In this document: piece by piece, positions 1 through 10,676 of the stretch
How positions within the stretch are numbered: the first letter of the stretch is position 1
Layout: every line of letters begins with the position of its first letter
From: Cinnamomum chago
Lineage: Eukaryota; Streptophyta; Magnoliopsida; Laurales; Lauraceae
DNA length: 64,000 nt
NCBI GenBank assembly: GCA_038049695.1
Contig: CP142461.1
Span: forward strand, 28,093,001 to 28,157,000
Direction of reading: 5' to 3'
Made by a program: the position numbers and the translations under genes
Notes under the pieces: generated by a model
Database searches by the model: none
What the model was told of the DNA's origin: nothing
What the model saw: only the letters and a program-made list of their open reading frames with translations

Positions 1-96
1 CAAATAAACATATGCACTGATGCATTGGCATCTCATCATCAACTAACACCGTCCTAATCCCGGATTAAGTCGGTAACCCGGTCCGTGGTCGCGACA
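1..96 (+). mobile_element. 3' end of a long Gypsy-type LTR
   Basis: The first 96 bases end in GGTCGCGACA. The complete solo LTR at 6243-9249 has the same ending, and both are preceded by a similar run of CCCGG and CCCGGTCCG blocks. The rest of the LTR lies left of the window, so neither its length nor its target duplication can be judged. It abuts the integrase side of a decayed Copia, so it probably inserted into that older element. Confidence 0.6.
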
Positions 97-2435
97 GCTT
101 TCATCATGGACTTGATCACTGCCATCTCCAACATCATCACTATCATCAACATGATCACTAGCATGTGCCTATTCTAGCTCTTCATTTTCTTCAATATTTT
201 CATTCTCTTTCTTTTTAGGAATAATTGCATCACCATTGGTATGATGCTCATGGGGAATGACAACTTGCTCTACCCACTCAGCAACAACTTATTGCCGAAG
301 AAACTCATCAAAATCTTTGATGGTTTTGTCTTCTCGAAAGACATATTGGCTTCTATAAACCTTCCCATCATCGGGACTCCACAACCTATAACCAAATTCT
401 TCATCCGCATAACTTAAGAAAATACATGGCATAGGTTTATCGACTAACTTAAACCTTAAATATTTAAGAACATGCATGGAGGCTTTGCATCTGAATATCC
501 ACAAGTACTTGTATGAGACATCTTTTTTTTCTCCAAATTTGTTCGGGGACATCTCCATGTAAGAATTTTGATGGAAACAAGTTAATCAAGTAACATTTCG
601 TTCTCATGGGTTTACCCTAAAACAATTTCGGTAATCATAAAGTGAACAAAAAACATTGAATCCTCTCTAGAATGGTTCGGTTCATGCGTTCGGCAATGGT
701 ATTTGTTGAGGAGTATGTGGAGTGGCCTTCTCATGCCTTATTCCATGCTTTCTATTCTTCAAATGCATTTGAGGTATATTCACCTCCGTTGTCCATTCTC
801 AAGCATTTCAATTTCTTTCATGTTTCTCTTTCAATAAGAGCGTGGAACCTTTTGAAACAAACAAGCACTTCATCTTTAGTTTTAATAGTGTATGCCATAC
901 TTTTCTATATGCATAATCAATTAAGGTTACAAAATAAAAGGCTCCACGGGTGTAACAGTTTTCATAGAATTGCATATATTAGAGTAGATTCTTTCCAAAA
1001 CTTCCATACTTTTGTTGGTTTTATTCCTCATAAAAGAAGCTCTATGTTGATATCCAACTTAACAATCATCACATGGACTTAAATGCATACCTTTCATTTT
1101 CAAAAGGAGGTTCTTTTTTGCTTAGACTTCCATCCCCTTTAGCTCATGTGGCCAAGCCTCTTGTGCCATAAAGTACATAAGGAGGTCTAAAATGTAGCAT
1201 TTAGCTCCCACTTACATGAATGTCCCTTCATGTAGTATAGCGTGCCACCTTTGTCGCCTCTTGAAACCACTAGTGCCACTTTTGTAAGCTACCATCCTGA
1301 TTTGCAAAAATGAATGCATACCCTTCATTATCCAACACTCCCATGGATAAGAGATTTATACGCAAATCCAATACATGCCGTAATTCCTTTAGTACGAGTT
1401 TGACTCCTATACTAGTTTCAATGCATATGCTACCAATGCCAATAATTTTGGATGTGCCTTTGTTGCCCATGTGCACAATATAGAATTTCCCCAACTTGTA
1501 AGAAGTGAACAAGTCTCTACAAGGTGTAGCATGATAAATGGCTACGGAATGTCTATTCAATTCGTGTCAATGTTCATTATATTGAGACTTTCACTATCTT
1601 CTTCTATGAGTATATCATCATTACTCGCAATGTTAGAGGTGGTTTCATCATCACTAACATTGAGCTTTCCTTCTTTCTTGTTTGTCTTGTACTTTCAATA
1701 TTGCCTCTTTATGTAACCTGCTCTTCTACAATAGTGGCAAATAATCTTTTTCTTGACTTAGGTCTAGGTTTAGACTTTTCCCGAACACGTGATTTGCGAC
1801 ATGAAGATCTACCTCTTTCTTCACTTGTCAACACTTAAGATCTTGAAATACCACTTTTCATTCTTCGTGTTACTTCATTCAACAAGCTATTTGTTACATA
1901 ACTCAAGTTAATGTTCCATCTGGCACCGAATTACTTGCGAAAACCACCGGTGTTTCCTAACTTTCCAGCAATAAACCAAGTAGCAACAATGCTTGCAACT
2001 GATCATCCAACACCAGGCTCATAGATGTCAATTGGTTCACAATGCTGTTCAGCTCATTAAGATGACTCCGTTACTGAAGATCCTTCATCGAATTTCAAAT
2101 TCAGAAGTCGCTTAAAGAGCAATGCCTTGTTGGCCGCCATCTTTCTTTCATATAAGTCATGCAACTTCTTCCATAGAGATTGTGCCATAGTCTCTTTTGA
2201 CACATTAGTTTCTTCCATTCTTCTCTAAACATATCATCCTACTTCTTTCCTTTAATTGGTTCATACATACCTTTACAAATTATTACTTCCATCTTTACAA
2301 GTATGTCTTCCATCTTTGCCTTTCATATTAACCAATTATTACTTCCATTGAGGCTAAACCATCTTTGGTGTAGCAATTCTGGTTTTGATTCACATGAATA
2401 CAATGCAAATATATAACCCAAACTCTGATGCCACT
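97..2435 (-). mobile_element. Fossil Ty1/Copia internal region: gag, protease, integrase part
   Basis: Read on the minus strand, the order is that of a Copia element. A primer-binding site complementary to initiator-Met tRNA (TGGCATCAGAGT) lies beside the LTR at about 2423-2435. A gag zinc-knuckle relic lies near 1690-1750 and a protease-like stretch near 1270-1560. The integrase C-terminal end near 290-560 shows the family pattern CIFLSYADEEFGYRLW (PCIFLGY..EFGYRLW in relatives). Reverse transcriptase and RNase H are not seen and would lie left of the window, beyond the LTR fragment at 1-96. The coding region is heavily broken, with many interruptions, so this is an old copy. Confidence 0.8.
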
Positions 2436-2518
2436 TGTTGGGAAGCTTGTGGAACTCTTCCCCTCTTTGTGAATTACTTAGGAACTTCAACAAACATAAA
2501 GGATGCACAATCCAAATT

Positions 2519-2933
2519 GTAAAGTCCCACATCGCTCATGTGAGAATCAAAAGATTGGGCTATATGTGTGGACACCTCCTTATCTAGTATAACATGTTTT
2601 GGGTACGCCAATGTGGGGGGGGGGGGGGGGGGGGGGGGGGGGGGCGCAGAAACAATCCTATGGGGGCCCAAAGCGGACAATATTATACTTGATAAGCTGG
2701 ATCGTGACAATTGTTATCAATGCCGATGTTTGCTTTCCTCTGAGGGTGTGGGAATGTAAAGTCCCACATCGCTCATGTGAGTGTCTAGAGATTGGGCTAT
2801 ATGTGTGGACTCCTCCTTATCTAGTATAATGTGTTTTGGGTACGCCAATGGGGGGCCAGAAACAAAGTTGTGCGGGCACCCCTATGGGAGCCCAAAGCGG
2901 ACAATATTATACTAGATAAGCTGGGTCGTGGCA
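2519..2933 (+). mobile_element. Complete 415-bp TRIM (miniature LTR retroelement)
   Basis: Two direct repeats start TGTAAAGTCCCACATCGC, at 2519-2709 (191 bp, ends GTGACA) and 2755-2933 (179 bp, ends GTGGCA). Both contain AAGCGGACAATATTATACT and both follow the TG...CA rule. The 45-bp middle begins with TTGTTATCAATGCC, about 10 of 13 matches to the initiator-Met primer site TGGTATCAGAGCC. It ends with a purine tract, GAGGGTGTGGGAA, that fits a polypurine tract. Both outer flanks are CAAAT (2514-2518 and 2934-2938), a perfect 5-bp target duplication. There is no coding capacity, so movement would need proteins from another element. It sits inside the LTR of the older Copia. Confidence 0.83.
2615..2644 (+). 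repeat. Poly-G tract, 30 G
   Basis: Thirty consecutive G lie in the left LTR of the TRIM. The right LTR has only six G at the same place (near 2850), so the tract expanded from a short run after insertion or was mis-sized by sequencing. Confidence 0.95.
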
Positions 2934-3146
2934 CAAATCAAGCAACCACAACAAGTTTAATGGAAGAAAAATAAAAGGAGTAAGAGCAAAGAACGAACGC
3001 ATTGATATACGTGGAAAACCCTCTAAAATAAGAGGAAATAACCACGGAACCTTTGAATCAACTCTACTATGCAAATGAGAAATTACAAAGTTCTACTTCT
3101 CAAGTTAGTAACTTGATGAACATCTTTTCATGTACAAGAAAACCCC

Positions 3147-3743
3147 CTTCACTCTCTTGTTGATTCTTGAGATAATTTGAAATAAAGAAGAGAATGAGAC
3201 TTAAGAATCTTCACATTCACACATGTGAGTTACACATGTAGACTTAAGTAGGAAAACCAACATGGGCCCTTACATGAGGATGGGACCAAGTCTTCACCTT
3301 TATTCCTCTTGTTATCGGCGATGGGAACCTTCTTTCGTGTGTTATATGAGTCCAGAGGAAGGGCCATAAGCAGCCTTTATAGGTATTGGATGGATATCAT
3401 TTCCATCAAGAATATCCCCTAAACTTAACGATACTTTGAAACTGGTGCACAAGGGTTATCCTCAAGTAACAAAAAATACAAAATATGGGATCTGCTAAAA
3501 CAAAACCAAAGATAAGTATAGATTGTTAAAGATGTGGTTGTGGTTGTTGGGACCACATATGGTTAATTCCAAACCAAACTACCCACCCCCACCCCCCCCC
3601 CCCCCCCCACCCCTCTTCAATCTCTTATTGATTTTTGAGATAATTTGAAATAAATAAGAGAATGAGGTTTAAGAATCTCTACACTCACACATGTGGACTT
3701 AATGGGCCTTCACACGAGGATGATCCCAAATCTTCAATCTTCC
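3147..3743. repeat. Degenerate direct repeat pair with a C17 tract
   Basis: The stretch near 3147-3296 (TTGAGATAATTTGAAATAAA, then CACACATGTG and ACATGAGGATG) recurs at about 3610-3743 with scattered differences. Both copies resemble LTR interior of the neighbouring fossil Copia. The second copy is preceded by 17 consecutive C at 3592-3608. The arrangement may be a partial duplication or the worn end of another LTR. Confidence 0.6.
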
Positions 3744-4590
3744 TAGCGGCTGATTTTGTAAGAGAATGTAGTAAAGATTATGGAGTTATACCCAAAAAGA
3801 AACTTCGTTGATATTGACCTCTTCAAAAGCTTGGTTGGATATTACTTGTTATAGACTGAGAATGACTCCATCAAAGCGAATGCCCCTTAATTCATACTTT
3901 GTCAATCTCTTCTTGAGAACCAAATCAAATAGCAAACCATTCGTAAACATTGGCTATTACCATGGGACTCAAGAAACTTCCCCAATTGATGTTGGCAATC
4001 CTATGAATTTCTTGAACACTCAACATCCTACAAATAGGATATCCTATCATAAAATTTTATTTATATTCGTACACTTCTTCCTCATCATATTTTCATAATC
4101 AGCATCTTTGGAGGAGGCATCTTTATTCCATTCTTTTTTCTTTGGTTGATTTTAGGAAAAAAGAAAACTCTTTCCCCTAACCAGTTGGATTCAAGTTAAA
4201 GTTTCTCACTACCTAATCCAATCACCTTAATCTCTTTACGATTTGAAATTTCTTTCCTCTATCCATAGTCATCCTAAACCCATTCATACTAAGCAAAGGA
4301 CAAACATGCACCAATAGAAAAAAAATGTGATCCATAACACCACCAAAGAAAAAGAAGAAGGACGACTAATACTTTCAAATAGAAAGAAGAAACACCTTCG
4401 AAAGTAAGGGAGAGATCCATTCAACTGAGGATTGAGACATATGAAGAATTAAAGAAAGCTTGTGGCAGATTGCTTACTTATTTATTTGTTTGCATTTTCC
4501 TCTATTGTTGTGTTTAAAAGCATCCATAAAAGGTTTTTAAGGGTTCAAGGACAGTGTGTCAACTCTATTGAAATTACCAGTTCATTTGTA
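3744..4590. other. Unassigned spacer
   Basis: No convincing gene or repeat boundary was seen. A 96-codon open stretch on the plus strand from 3808 has no domain or family signal that I recognise and is probably chance. Confidence 0.4.
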
Positions 4591-4595
4591 GCTTG

Positions 4596-4909
4596 TGTTA
4601 CAACCCCACTCAGCTCAGCATGATATTGTCCGCTTTGGCCCACGTGCGCGCGTGAGGACTTCGCAGGAGGTCACCCATCATAATATTACTCTCGCCCGAG
4701 CATGTTTTACTCTAGAGTTCTTACGGTTCCCGGGGCCGCACGATTTTAAAAAGCCTCGTGTTGAGTTAAGTAGGGGTTTGACTTATAAGCTCAGTGATCT
4801 GGACATTTTTGGTGTGAGACTCATTTATTCCTCACATTGCAAACTTAGCCCATATGTGAACCCTTCTAATCACCCTTCTTTAGGGGGGCCACAATCGTGG
4901 GGTGTTATA
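4596..4909 (-). mobile_element. Cassandra TRIM solo LTR
   Basis: The segment runs from TGTTACAACCCCAC to GTGGGGTGTTATA, the inverted ends expected for Cassandra read on the minus strand. It contains a stretch matching 5S rRNA, the hallmark of Cassandra LTRs. The flanks are GCTTG (4591-4595) and GCTTA (4910-4914), a 5-bp target duplication with one difference. Length is 314 bp. There is no internal region or second LTR, so it is a solo LTR left by recombination between the two ends. Confidence 0.85.
4653..4723 (-). other. 5S rRNA-derived segment inside the Cassandra LTR
   Basis: On the minus strand, CGGGCGAGAGTAATATTATG followed by GATGGGTGACCTCCTG aligns with the 3' two-thirds of plant 5S rRNA. 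It covers the region of the intermediate element and box C of the internal pol III promoter. Several positions differ from the usual plant 5S and the 5' third is absent or unrecognisable, so this is not a functional 5S gene. Confidence 0.83.
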
Positions 4910-5082
4910 GCTTAGAGGAGCACTCTAGGATGTAACATTTTCATAAGTCAAAAGGGAGGCTATTTTGTTTCTCTAGCCAAAAACTAAAGGAGAGAAAGCA
5001 AATGAAAGGAAAAATCTTTTGTTCTCAAGGTTTTATCAAATGAGCGAATTGATAGAAAATCTTTAGTATAGTATTATAAAAG

Positions 5083-6237
5083 TTTTTTTTTGGCCTATAG
5101 AAAGGATATGTATTAAAACCAAAATGAACAATAACAAAAAAAAGTAGCATAAAAAAAAATAGAAAAAAACCTAAAGTACCCTTGCTTGAACCCATACAGA
5201 CCTGAGACTTAGAAGTGAAAATCGGGGACGGGTTAGTGAGGTGCTAATTACTGTTATACTTGCTGGACCCTTGAAAGATTAGCAAAGTCATGGCCCACTC
5301 CCGATGGAAGAAGGTCATTGTGTAGATCTTAGCTTTTTGCTTCTCTTGGCGATACATGCCCTCCATACAAGGAGGCAGCTGCAAATTGAAGGTTGTTATC
5401 TTGGGGTAATCAAGCTTAGACAGGAAGTTTGCCGTGCGATTAGCTGTTCTTTTGCGATATTTGATGGACTATAGGTCATTGCTTGCTAATATGACCGTTC
5501 CTGTTCTCTCAGACATCATAAGATTCCTAGGGAAGCGATTTCTTAGTTTGAATGGATTAGACTAAGATGAGACAATCCCCTTCAATTTGAAGATTATGGA
5601 TGCCCCGGTCATGGTAGTATATGAGACCTTGGATGAGTGCTTGTAACTCTGCTTCCAAGGGGTGGGGCACCATTGCCTTGCTTGAATAAGCTATGATAAA
5701 TGTTCCTTCGGCATCTCCTACTATTTTGACGAAAGGATTTAGAGTTAAAGTTGATTTTCACCCAATCTGTTGGTGGTGGTAACCACCAATCTCGAGGTTT
5801 TTGTATTCATCCATGTTCGAAGATAAGCATGAGATAGATCCCCTTCAATCATGGAATGAGCCAGTCTGTGTTTGATACGTTGAGGGTATATATGGTGATA
5901 TTAGAAAATGCATTCATTTCACATATTGAAAATGTACCAAGATATTAGCATTCCAATGTGTCGGTTGGCTGGAGATGCCATATTCCAAAACCATTGGCAA
6001 AATGAAAGGGCGTGGGTGGGTTTTCTTATGGATGCTAGTAAGGCTTCTTAAATTCTTTAGGGTAATGACATGAGATGGTCGATAGTTTCATCTACACACC
6101 AACGTTGGAGGCATATTGTGGAGACATGGGTCATCTAGGGAGCCAAAAAGGCTCCTGTAGGTAGGTGGTTATGGAGGGTCTTTCAACCAAACATTTGTAT
6201 TTTTTAGGGTAGGCGTAGTTTCTATTTACTTCTCATC
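5083..6237 (-). pseudogene. 3' part of an L1-type LINE (zinc-binding and RNase H region)
   Basis: Minus-strand translation gives relics in the order expected near the end of plant L1-type ORF2. A zf-RVT-like motif (CLQRWCVDETIDHLMSL) lies near 6100. The start of an RNase H domain (WWLPPPTDWVKINFN) lies near 5770-5800. The RNase H core follows as GDAEGTFIIAYSSKAM, HPLEAELQALIQGL and EGDCLILV near 5580-5730, and RTANRTANFLSKL near 5420. The Asp, Glu and Asp of the RNase H site remain in place, but frame changes and stop codons break the reading frame several times. The 3' end runs into a nine-A tail (plus-strand T run 5083-5091), preceded by TAATACATATCC, typical of plant LINE tails. A solo LTR at 6243 cuts the element, so its 5' part is displaced or lost. 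Confidence 0.7.
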
Positions 6238-6242
6238 GGTAG

Positions 6243-9200
6243 TGTAAGACCCCGACCCGAGTGATCCCGATTAGTGCTAATTAAGTTGCGTGTTAGTGCT
6301 AAGCTTGATTAGTGTTTTTGGTCTAGTTGGGTTTGGAATAGCCTTGATTCTAGTTTTGGGCCTTTTGGAGTGATTGATAGCTTGTGGGGCCCTTTGGGGG
6401 TTCCCTTTTTCGGCTTTGCATTTTCTTGTGAAATTTTCCCGACGTGTTTTAAATTGTGTTTTTGGGCCCGTTGCATTCATCTTGTGGATTCTTACAACTT
6501 TCATGTTGATTCCGTGTCCATTCGAGGCCCCGAAACCCGATTTCATAGCCTTGAGGGTAAAACAGTCATTTCACACCAAATCTGTACCCAAAACTTAATA
6601 TTCTCGAAACCCGCGAAACATACACTTTTTGGAAACTAGATATTTCAACGAACAATTCTTCCTTCTTCGTCGAATTCATCCGAGGACCCGAGAGAGATGA
6701 TATCAGCCCATTTAGTTTCATTAGTTGTGGGACCCAATCCAACCCAACTCTTTAGCTAACAAGAGAAGCCATTAGCCATTCACTTCATTTATCATTTTCC
6801 AGCACAAGAGAAGAGTCTAGGGTTCTCCTTGGTTTTCTCTCCTTCTTCTTGCTTCTCCATCTCAAAGCCTCACCAATCTTGCACCAAACTCAAAATGGAG
6901 ATCATCTTCTTCTTCCTCATCTTGCAAGCATTCCATTGATACCATTTGTGAAGGGGACCCTCCATCACAAGACCTTCTTTGAGCTCATCATTGCCATTAG
7001 AGGACCTTAAAGGTAAGAGATCATCCCCATCTCCTAGATTAGTGTTCCTCTAGTTCTTGTTAAGCTACATTTCCATTTTTGAAAGGTTTCCTAGTCATTA
7101 TATTGTTTGACCCATGTTAGGGCTTTATTTGGGGATTTTGCATTGTAGCTTGGACCATTTTCTTGGAGGACTTGATAGAGCTTAATATCATTAATTGAAG
7201 AATTGAGGCAAGTGAATGTTTGGAGGTTTTTAAGTTTCAAATGATTTGGTGAAACATTGATGGATTTTTATGCTTTCATTGATTGCATTTATTGATTTTT
7301 TATGGTTGCAATAAATGATATTTATGCATCTTGATAGCCTCATTTAATGTCTTGGAATCATGTGTTTTAGTCATCTTGATCATAGTTCTATGTGGTTGTT
7401 GAAGTGTTGGAAAGAAAGGAACAAAAAGGAGAAAAATCCAAGTCCCGGACCTGCACTGCGCCCAGGACCGATCGATCGGACGTGCAGACCGATCGATCGG
7501 TCTGTCAGTAACTGTAAGGGTTTTTGGACCGATCGATCGGGCCCTGTGTAGAAATTTCGGCCGATCGATCGGTCCCTGTTCAGTTTGAGTCCGGTGGATT
7601 TTGAGATTTTTATTTTTTTTCCTTAGTGCTAGGTGGGACCTTGGCTACCCTTTTTGGACTAATTGGACTATGGGTGAGATGTCTTGAGCCGACGCTTCTC
7701 ACGGTTAGTTTGGTGGCATCGAAGTTCAATCCGTTTCAATCTTGAACGGGATGGAATGACGCGATAACTTCTTCATATCCAAATATAAGTCTTTTGCCTT
7801 GGTTATCGCGAATTCCATTCCTTTCGATGACTGAATAGGTTGGTCGATGTTTCCGAATTAACGTCATGCCTAGGATGGACCGTCTATAACCTTGATTTTC
7901 CTGGTATGAAATCTAGTTATAACCATAAGCTCATTTTAAGTTTTGAAAATCATAAGAGTGCATAAGGAGCCCGGAATGTCTTCAAACTCAAGGAGTACCA
8001 AGTTATATCTATAATCGACATACGGGACCCCTATCCACTCAAATAGATCTTTAAATCATCATCTTTCCCGAATTGGTATAGTTCATCATATTTCTCTATT
8101 TCCAAGCATTACTTGACATGAATCGTTTTCCCGAAAGCATGATAGTAGTATTGACTTGTCCAGATATGTATTGCCCGACATGAGATGACAGTGTGCCTTG
8201 AGCACCCCCGTTTTCCCCGTCTATTTACTGTACTTGATTTACTTGTATATGTCTTGATTGGTTTTATCCTATGAGTCGGCATCACTAAGCTTGGATACCT
8301 TGTCAGTCTGATCCACTGACTTGGATATCCCTCTCCCGTCCCGCCAGCTGCAGTTTGGATCCCGATGCCCGGTTTATCACCGTGGCCCTGTCCCGATACC
8401 CGGTTCGCTACCGTGGTCCCGTTCCCGTATTATTATATTGTATATATGTATACGTTATTTCTCCTCACCTTGTGTGACTGAGATCAACGTCCCGTGATAC
8501 TGTTGTCACATTAGTGACAGAGGACTTAGCTTTATGTGATTGCCACCTTGTTATTCCCGATTTCCTTGGTTACCTCTTATGTTTCATCTTGTTTACTTGT
8601 TTTATAGCAAATGATTTATCTGTTTTATAAGAGTTCTTGCTTAAACAGATTTATATGCTTTTCAAGGTATTTTCCCCTATTATATGTTGTTGTATCCTTG
8701 CTTTCTCTTGCCAGACCGTCGCGTCTGATCCTTTGCTTTGGTACTCAGGTCCCGTTGCCGGCTTCTTTGAGGAGGAGCCAGAGGAGGCGGTAGGAGGGCC
8801 GCAACCTCTAGTTGAGTGGCGTGCTGACGATGTCATGTAGACATCGGGTTGCTACGAGAGACGCACATTTTGGGAGCTATACTTTAACCATTCTTTTGGG
8901 TTATTATTTTGTTCATATTGGCCTTTGTTGGCCTCTCTTTTTGGGGATTGTAACTAAATGATAACTTGTCTAACTTTAACAACTTTTGGGAAACATTGCT
9001 ATATATCATTGCTCATTTTGATACAGTCTTTCATACTCATGTTATTGTTATGATCTTCATGACTAATGATAGTTGGACTATTTGATTTGCTACACGCTTC
9101 CGCACTCAAAAAGAAATGTTCATTGATGTTTGTGATATCCTCACCGCGGACACCTGTGGGAAATTAAACAAAAACGTGTGTGTTGTTGGTTCACGACACA

Positions 9201-9249
9201 CACTAATGTCCCGATCCCGGATTGGGATTCCCGGTCCGGGGTCGCGACA
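6243..9249 (+). mobile_element. Gypsy-type solo LTR, 3.0 kb
   Basis: It starts TGTAAGACCCCGACCC and ends GGTCGCGACA, with perfect 5-bp target duplications GGTAG at 6238-6242 and 9250-9254. There is no internal region, so it is a solo LTR. Its length and TGTAAGACCC start suggest a long-LTR Ty3/Gypsy group such as Del/Tekay; that lineage is inferred, since no coding region is attached. The element at 24594-27983 shares the start and the middle (GAGTCGGCATCACTAAGCTT here, GAGCCGACACCACTTAGCTT there). A cluster of GATCGATC palindromes lies about 1.2 kb in. Small open frames inside it are not genes. Confidence 0.87.
7468..7572. repeat. Palindrome cluster, CCGATCGATCGG x4
   Basis: Four identical 12-bp perfect palindromes CCGATCGATCGG start at 7468, 7489, 7529 and 7561. 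Spacings are 21, 40 and 32 bp, close to 2, 4 and 3 helical turns. The cluster lies several hundred bp downstream of where the promoter of this LTR family should be, so it would be in the transcribed leader. Confidence 0.9.
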
Positions 9250-9262
9250 GGTAGTAGGGATC

Positions 9263-10676
9263 TGTTGAAAGTTCCCTGAGATGATTGTAAAGGCTCTGGA
9301 AAGTGCATATACTTGCCGGTTCATTGCCCTAATAGCGAGTGATATCAAAGTATTTAAAGATGCGTAATGTATTAGAGTCTTGTAAGGTTCCAATGGCGAA
9401 AAAACTTCACTTCTATTAGAAACGAGTAGAAACCAGGATCTCTAAATATTGCATATAGATCACTGCGGAAATAACTTTGATCTAATATGATTAAATCATT
9501 CCTGCGAGATCTCTCTGATTTGATCTCGATCTTACAGCAACCGAAAAACCTCAAGATCTTCTATCATATTCCTATATGCTCGAACTCGCACCAGGGAGTA
9601 GGCCTCTTCTGCGAATTCTCCTCTGCTCTCCAAAACCGAGATTTCTCTTTTACTTTTCTTGTTATTAACCTAGAGAGCAGTAGCGCATATTTATAGGCTA
9701 CAATAGGGACCTTAAGAAGAAAATAAGGATAGGATCCTTATGGAAGCAAGAAACCCTAATTCGACCCAAATTAGAATCCTAGTTCCATAAATTATAATTC
9801 AGTCCACTAAAGAATTATAATTGCACTCCTGTCCTTATTCTTAAAATAATATTTCGAGCTTCTTATTATTAAATGCTTATCAATCTCCCCACGTTAAGAT
9901 TTCAGATTTTCAGATATCCATCAATTAAATAATTTCTGACATCTATATTTAATCAATATCTTTATAATTCTTTGAGACCTTACACTTAACTTATTTGATA
10001 TGTCAGACACAAAATCCACCTACAGGGTTTGACATAATCAAAACTTAAAAGCTTCATCAAGAGGATATCATCAATCCCTATTATGGGACATGGATTCCGT
10101 CAATAAACTAATATCCACCACACACGTAATGTAGTCATCTAATTCACTGAGATTATTAACCCATAAAAGATCTCACTCCTTCGTAAATCAAAATGCCAAA
10201 CACTAAATGTATGTATCTATTATTTATGTCGGGATTAAGAGTACAAGCACTCATAATAACCATTTGGGTGTTCATCATCTTATATAGTTAGTATAAAGAC
10301 AATAAACCCAAAAACACTATCATGTTCAATGCACACATAGTGTAGTAGCATAATGGCTCAAAACTATACCATTTCCCACAGTCAAGACAAGCCTGCTTAA
10401 ACATCATGCTACAATCGTACTAATGGTGTGTCCAAATCCATTTAGATTGTGAACAACAATTTATATTCTATAAGAACCGACAAATAAGTCTTCCGTGTAT
10501 AAGTAAAACTCCACACACCAACTTATCTACTTTATAAAATAAAAGACACTTACATGCATAATAATGCAACCATTTGCCCATACAAAATCTCAGTTAGATG
10601 AGAAGACAAAACATACTAAAAATGAATCAGTCAAAGACAAATACATGAAGTATGTTTTTAGTATAAACTTCCAACA
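9263..10676 (-). mobile_element. Probable Copia-type solo LTR, leftward
   Basis: The segment runs from TGTTGAAAGTTCCC to ACTTCCAACA, so on the minus strand it reads TGTTGGAAGT...CTTTCAACA. A minus-strand TATA box (CCTATAAATATGC) lies near 9690, followed downstream by a CT-rich leader. No clear 5-bp target duplication was found (GGATC left, CCTTC right), so the exact edges are less sure. No internal domains adjoin it. Confidence 0.55.

Larger units (their letters stand above)
2436..3300 (-). mobile_element. LTR of the fossil Copia, interrupted by a TRIM
   Basis: The LTR begins on the plus strand with TGTTGGGAAG directly beside the primer-binding site, so it is the 5' LTR of a leftward element. 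A 415-bp TRIM interrupts it. The stretch after the TRIM, with ACGTGGAAAACCCT near 3010, resembles the interior of plant Copia LTRs. I could not fix the outer edge; about 3300 is a guess. Part of it recurs in degraded form at 3610-3743. Confidence 0.5.

Noticed and set aside
672-1082. Plus-strand open frame of 136 codons
   Set aside because: It is antisense to the integrase region of a decayed Copia and shows no domain.
2474-2829. Open frames rich in Gly or Pro
   Set aside because: They are created by the poly-G tract in the TRIM LTR.
4653-4723. A 5S rRNA gene
   Set aside because: Only the 3' two-thirds is recognisable, it has several differences, and it sits within Cassandra LTR ends with a target duplication.
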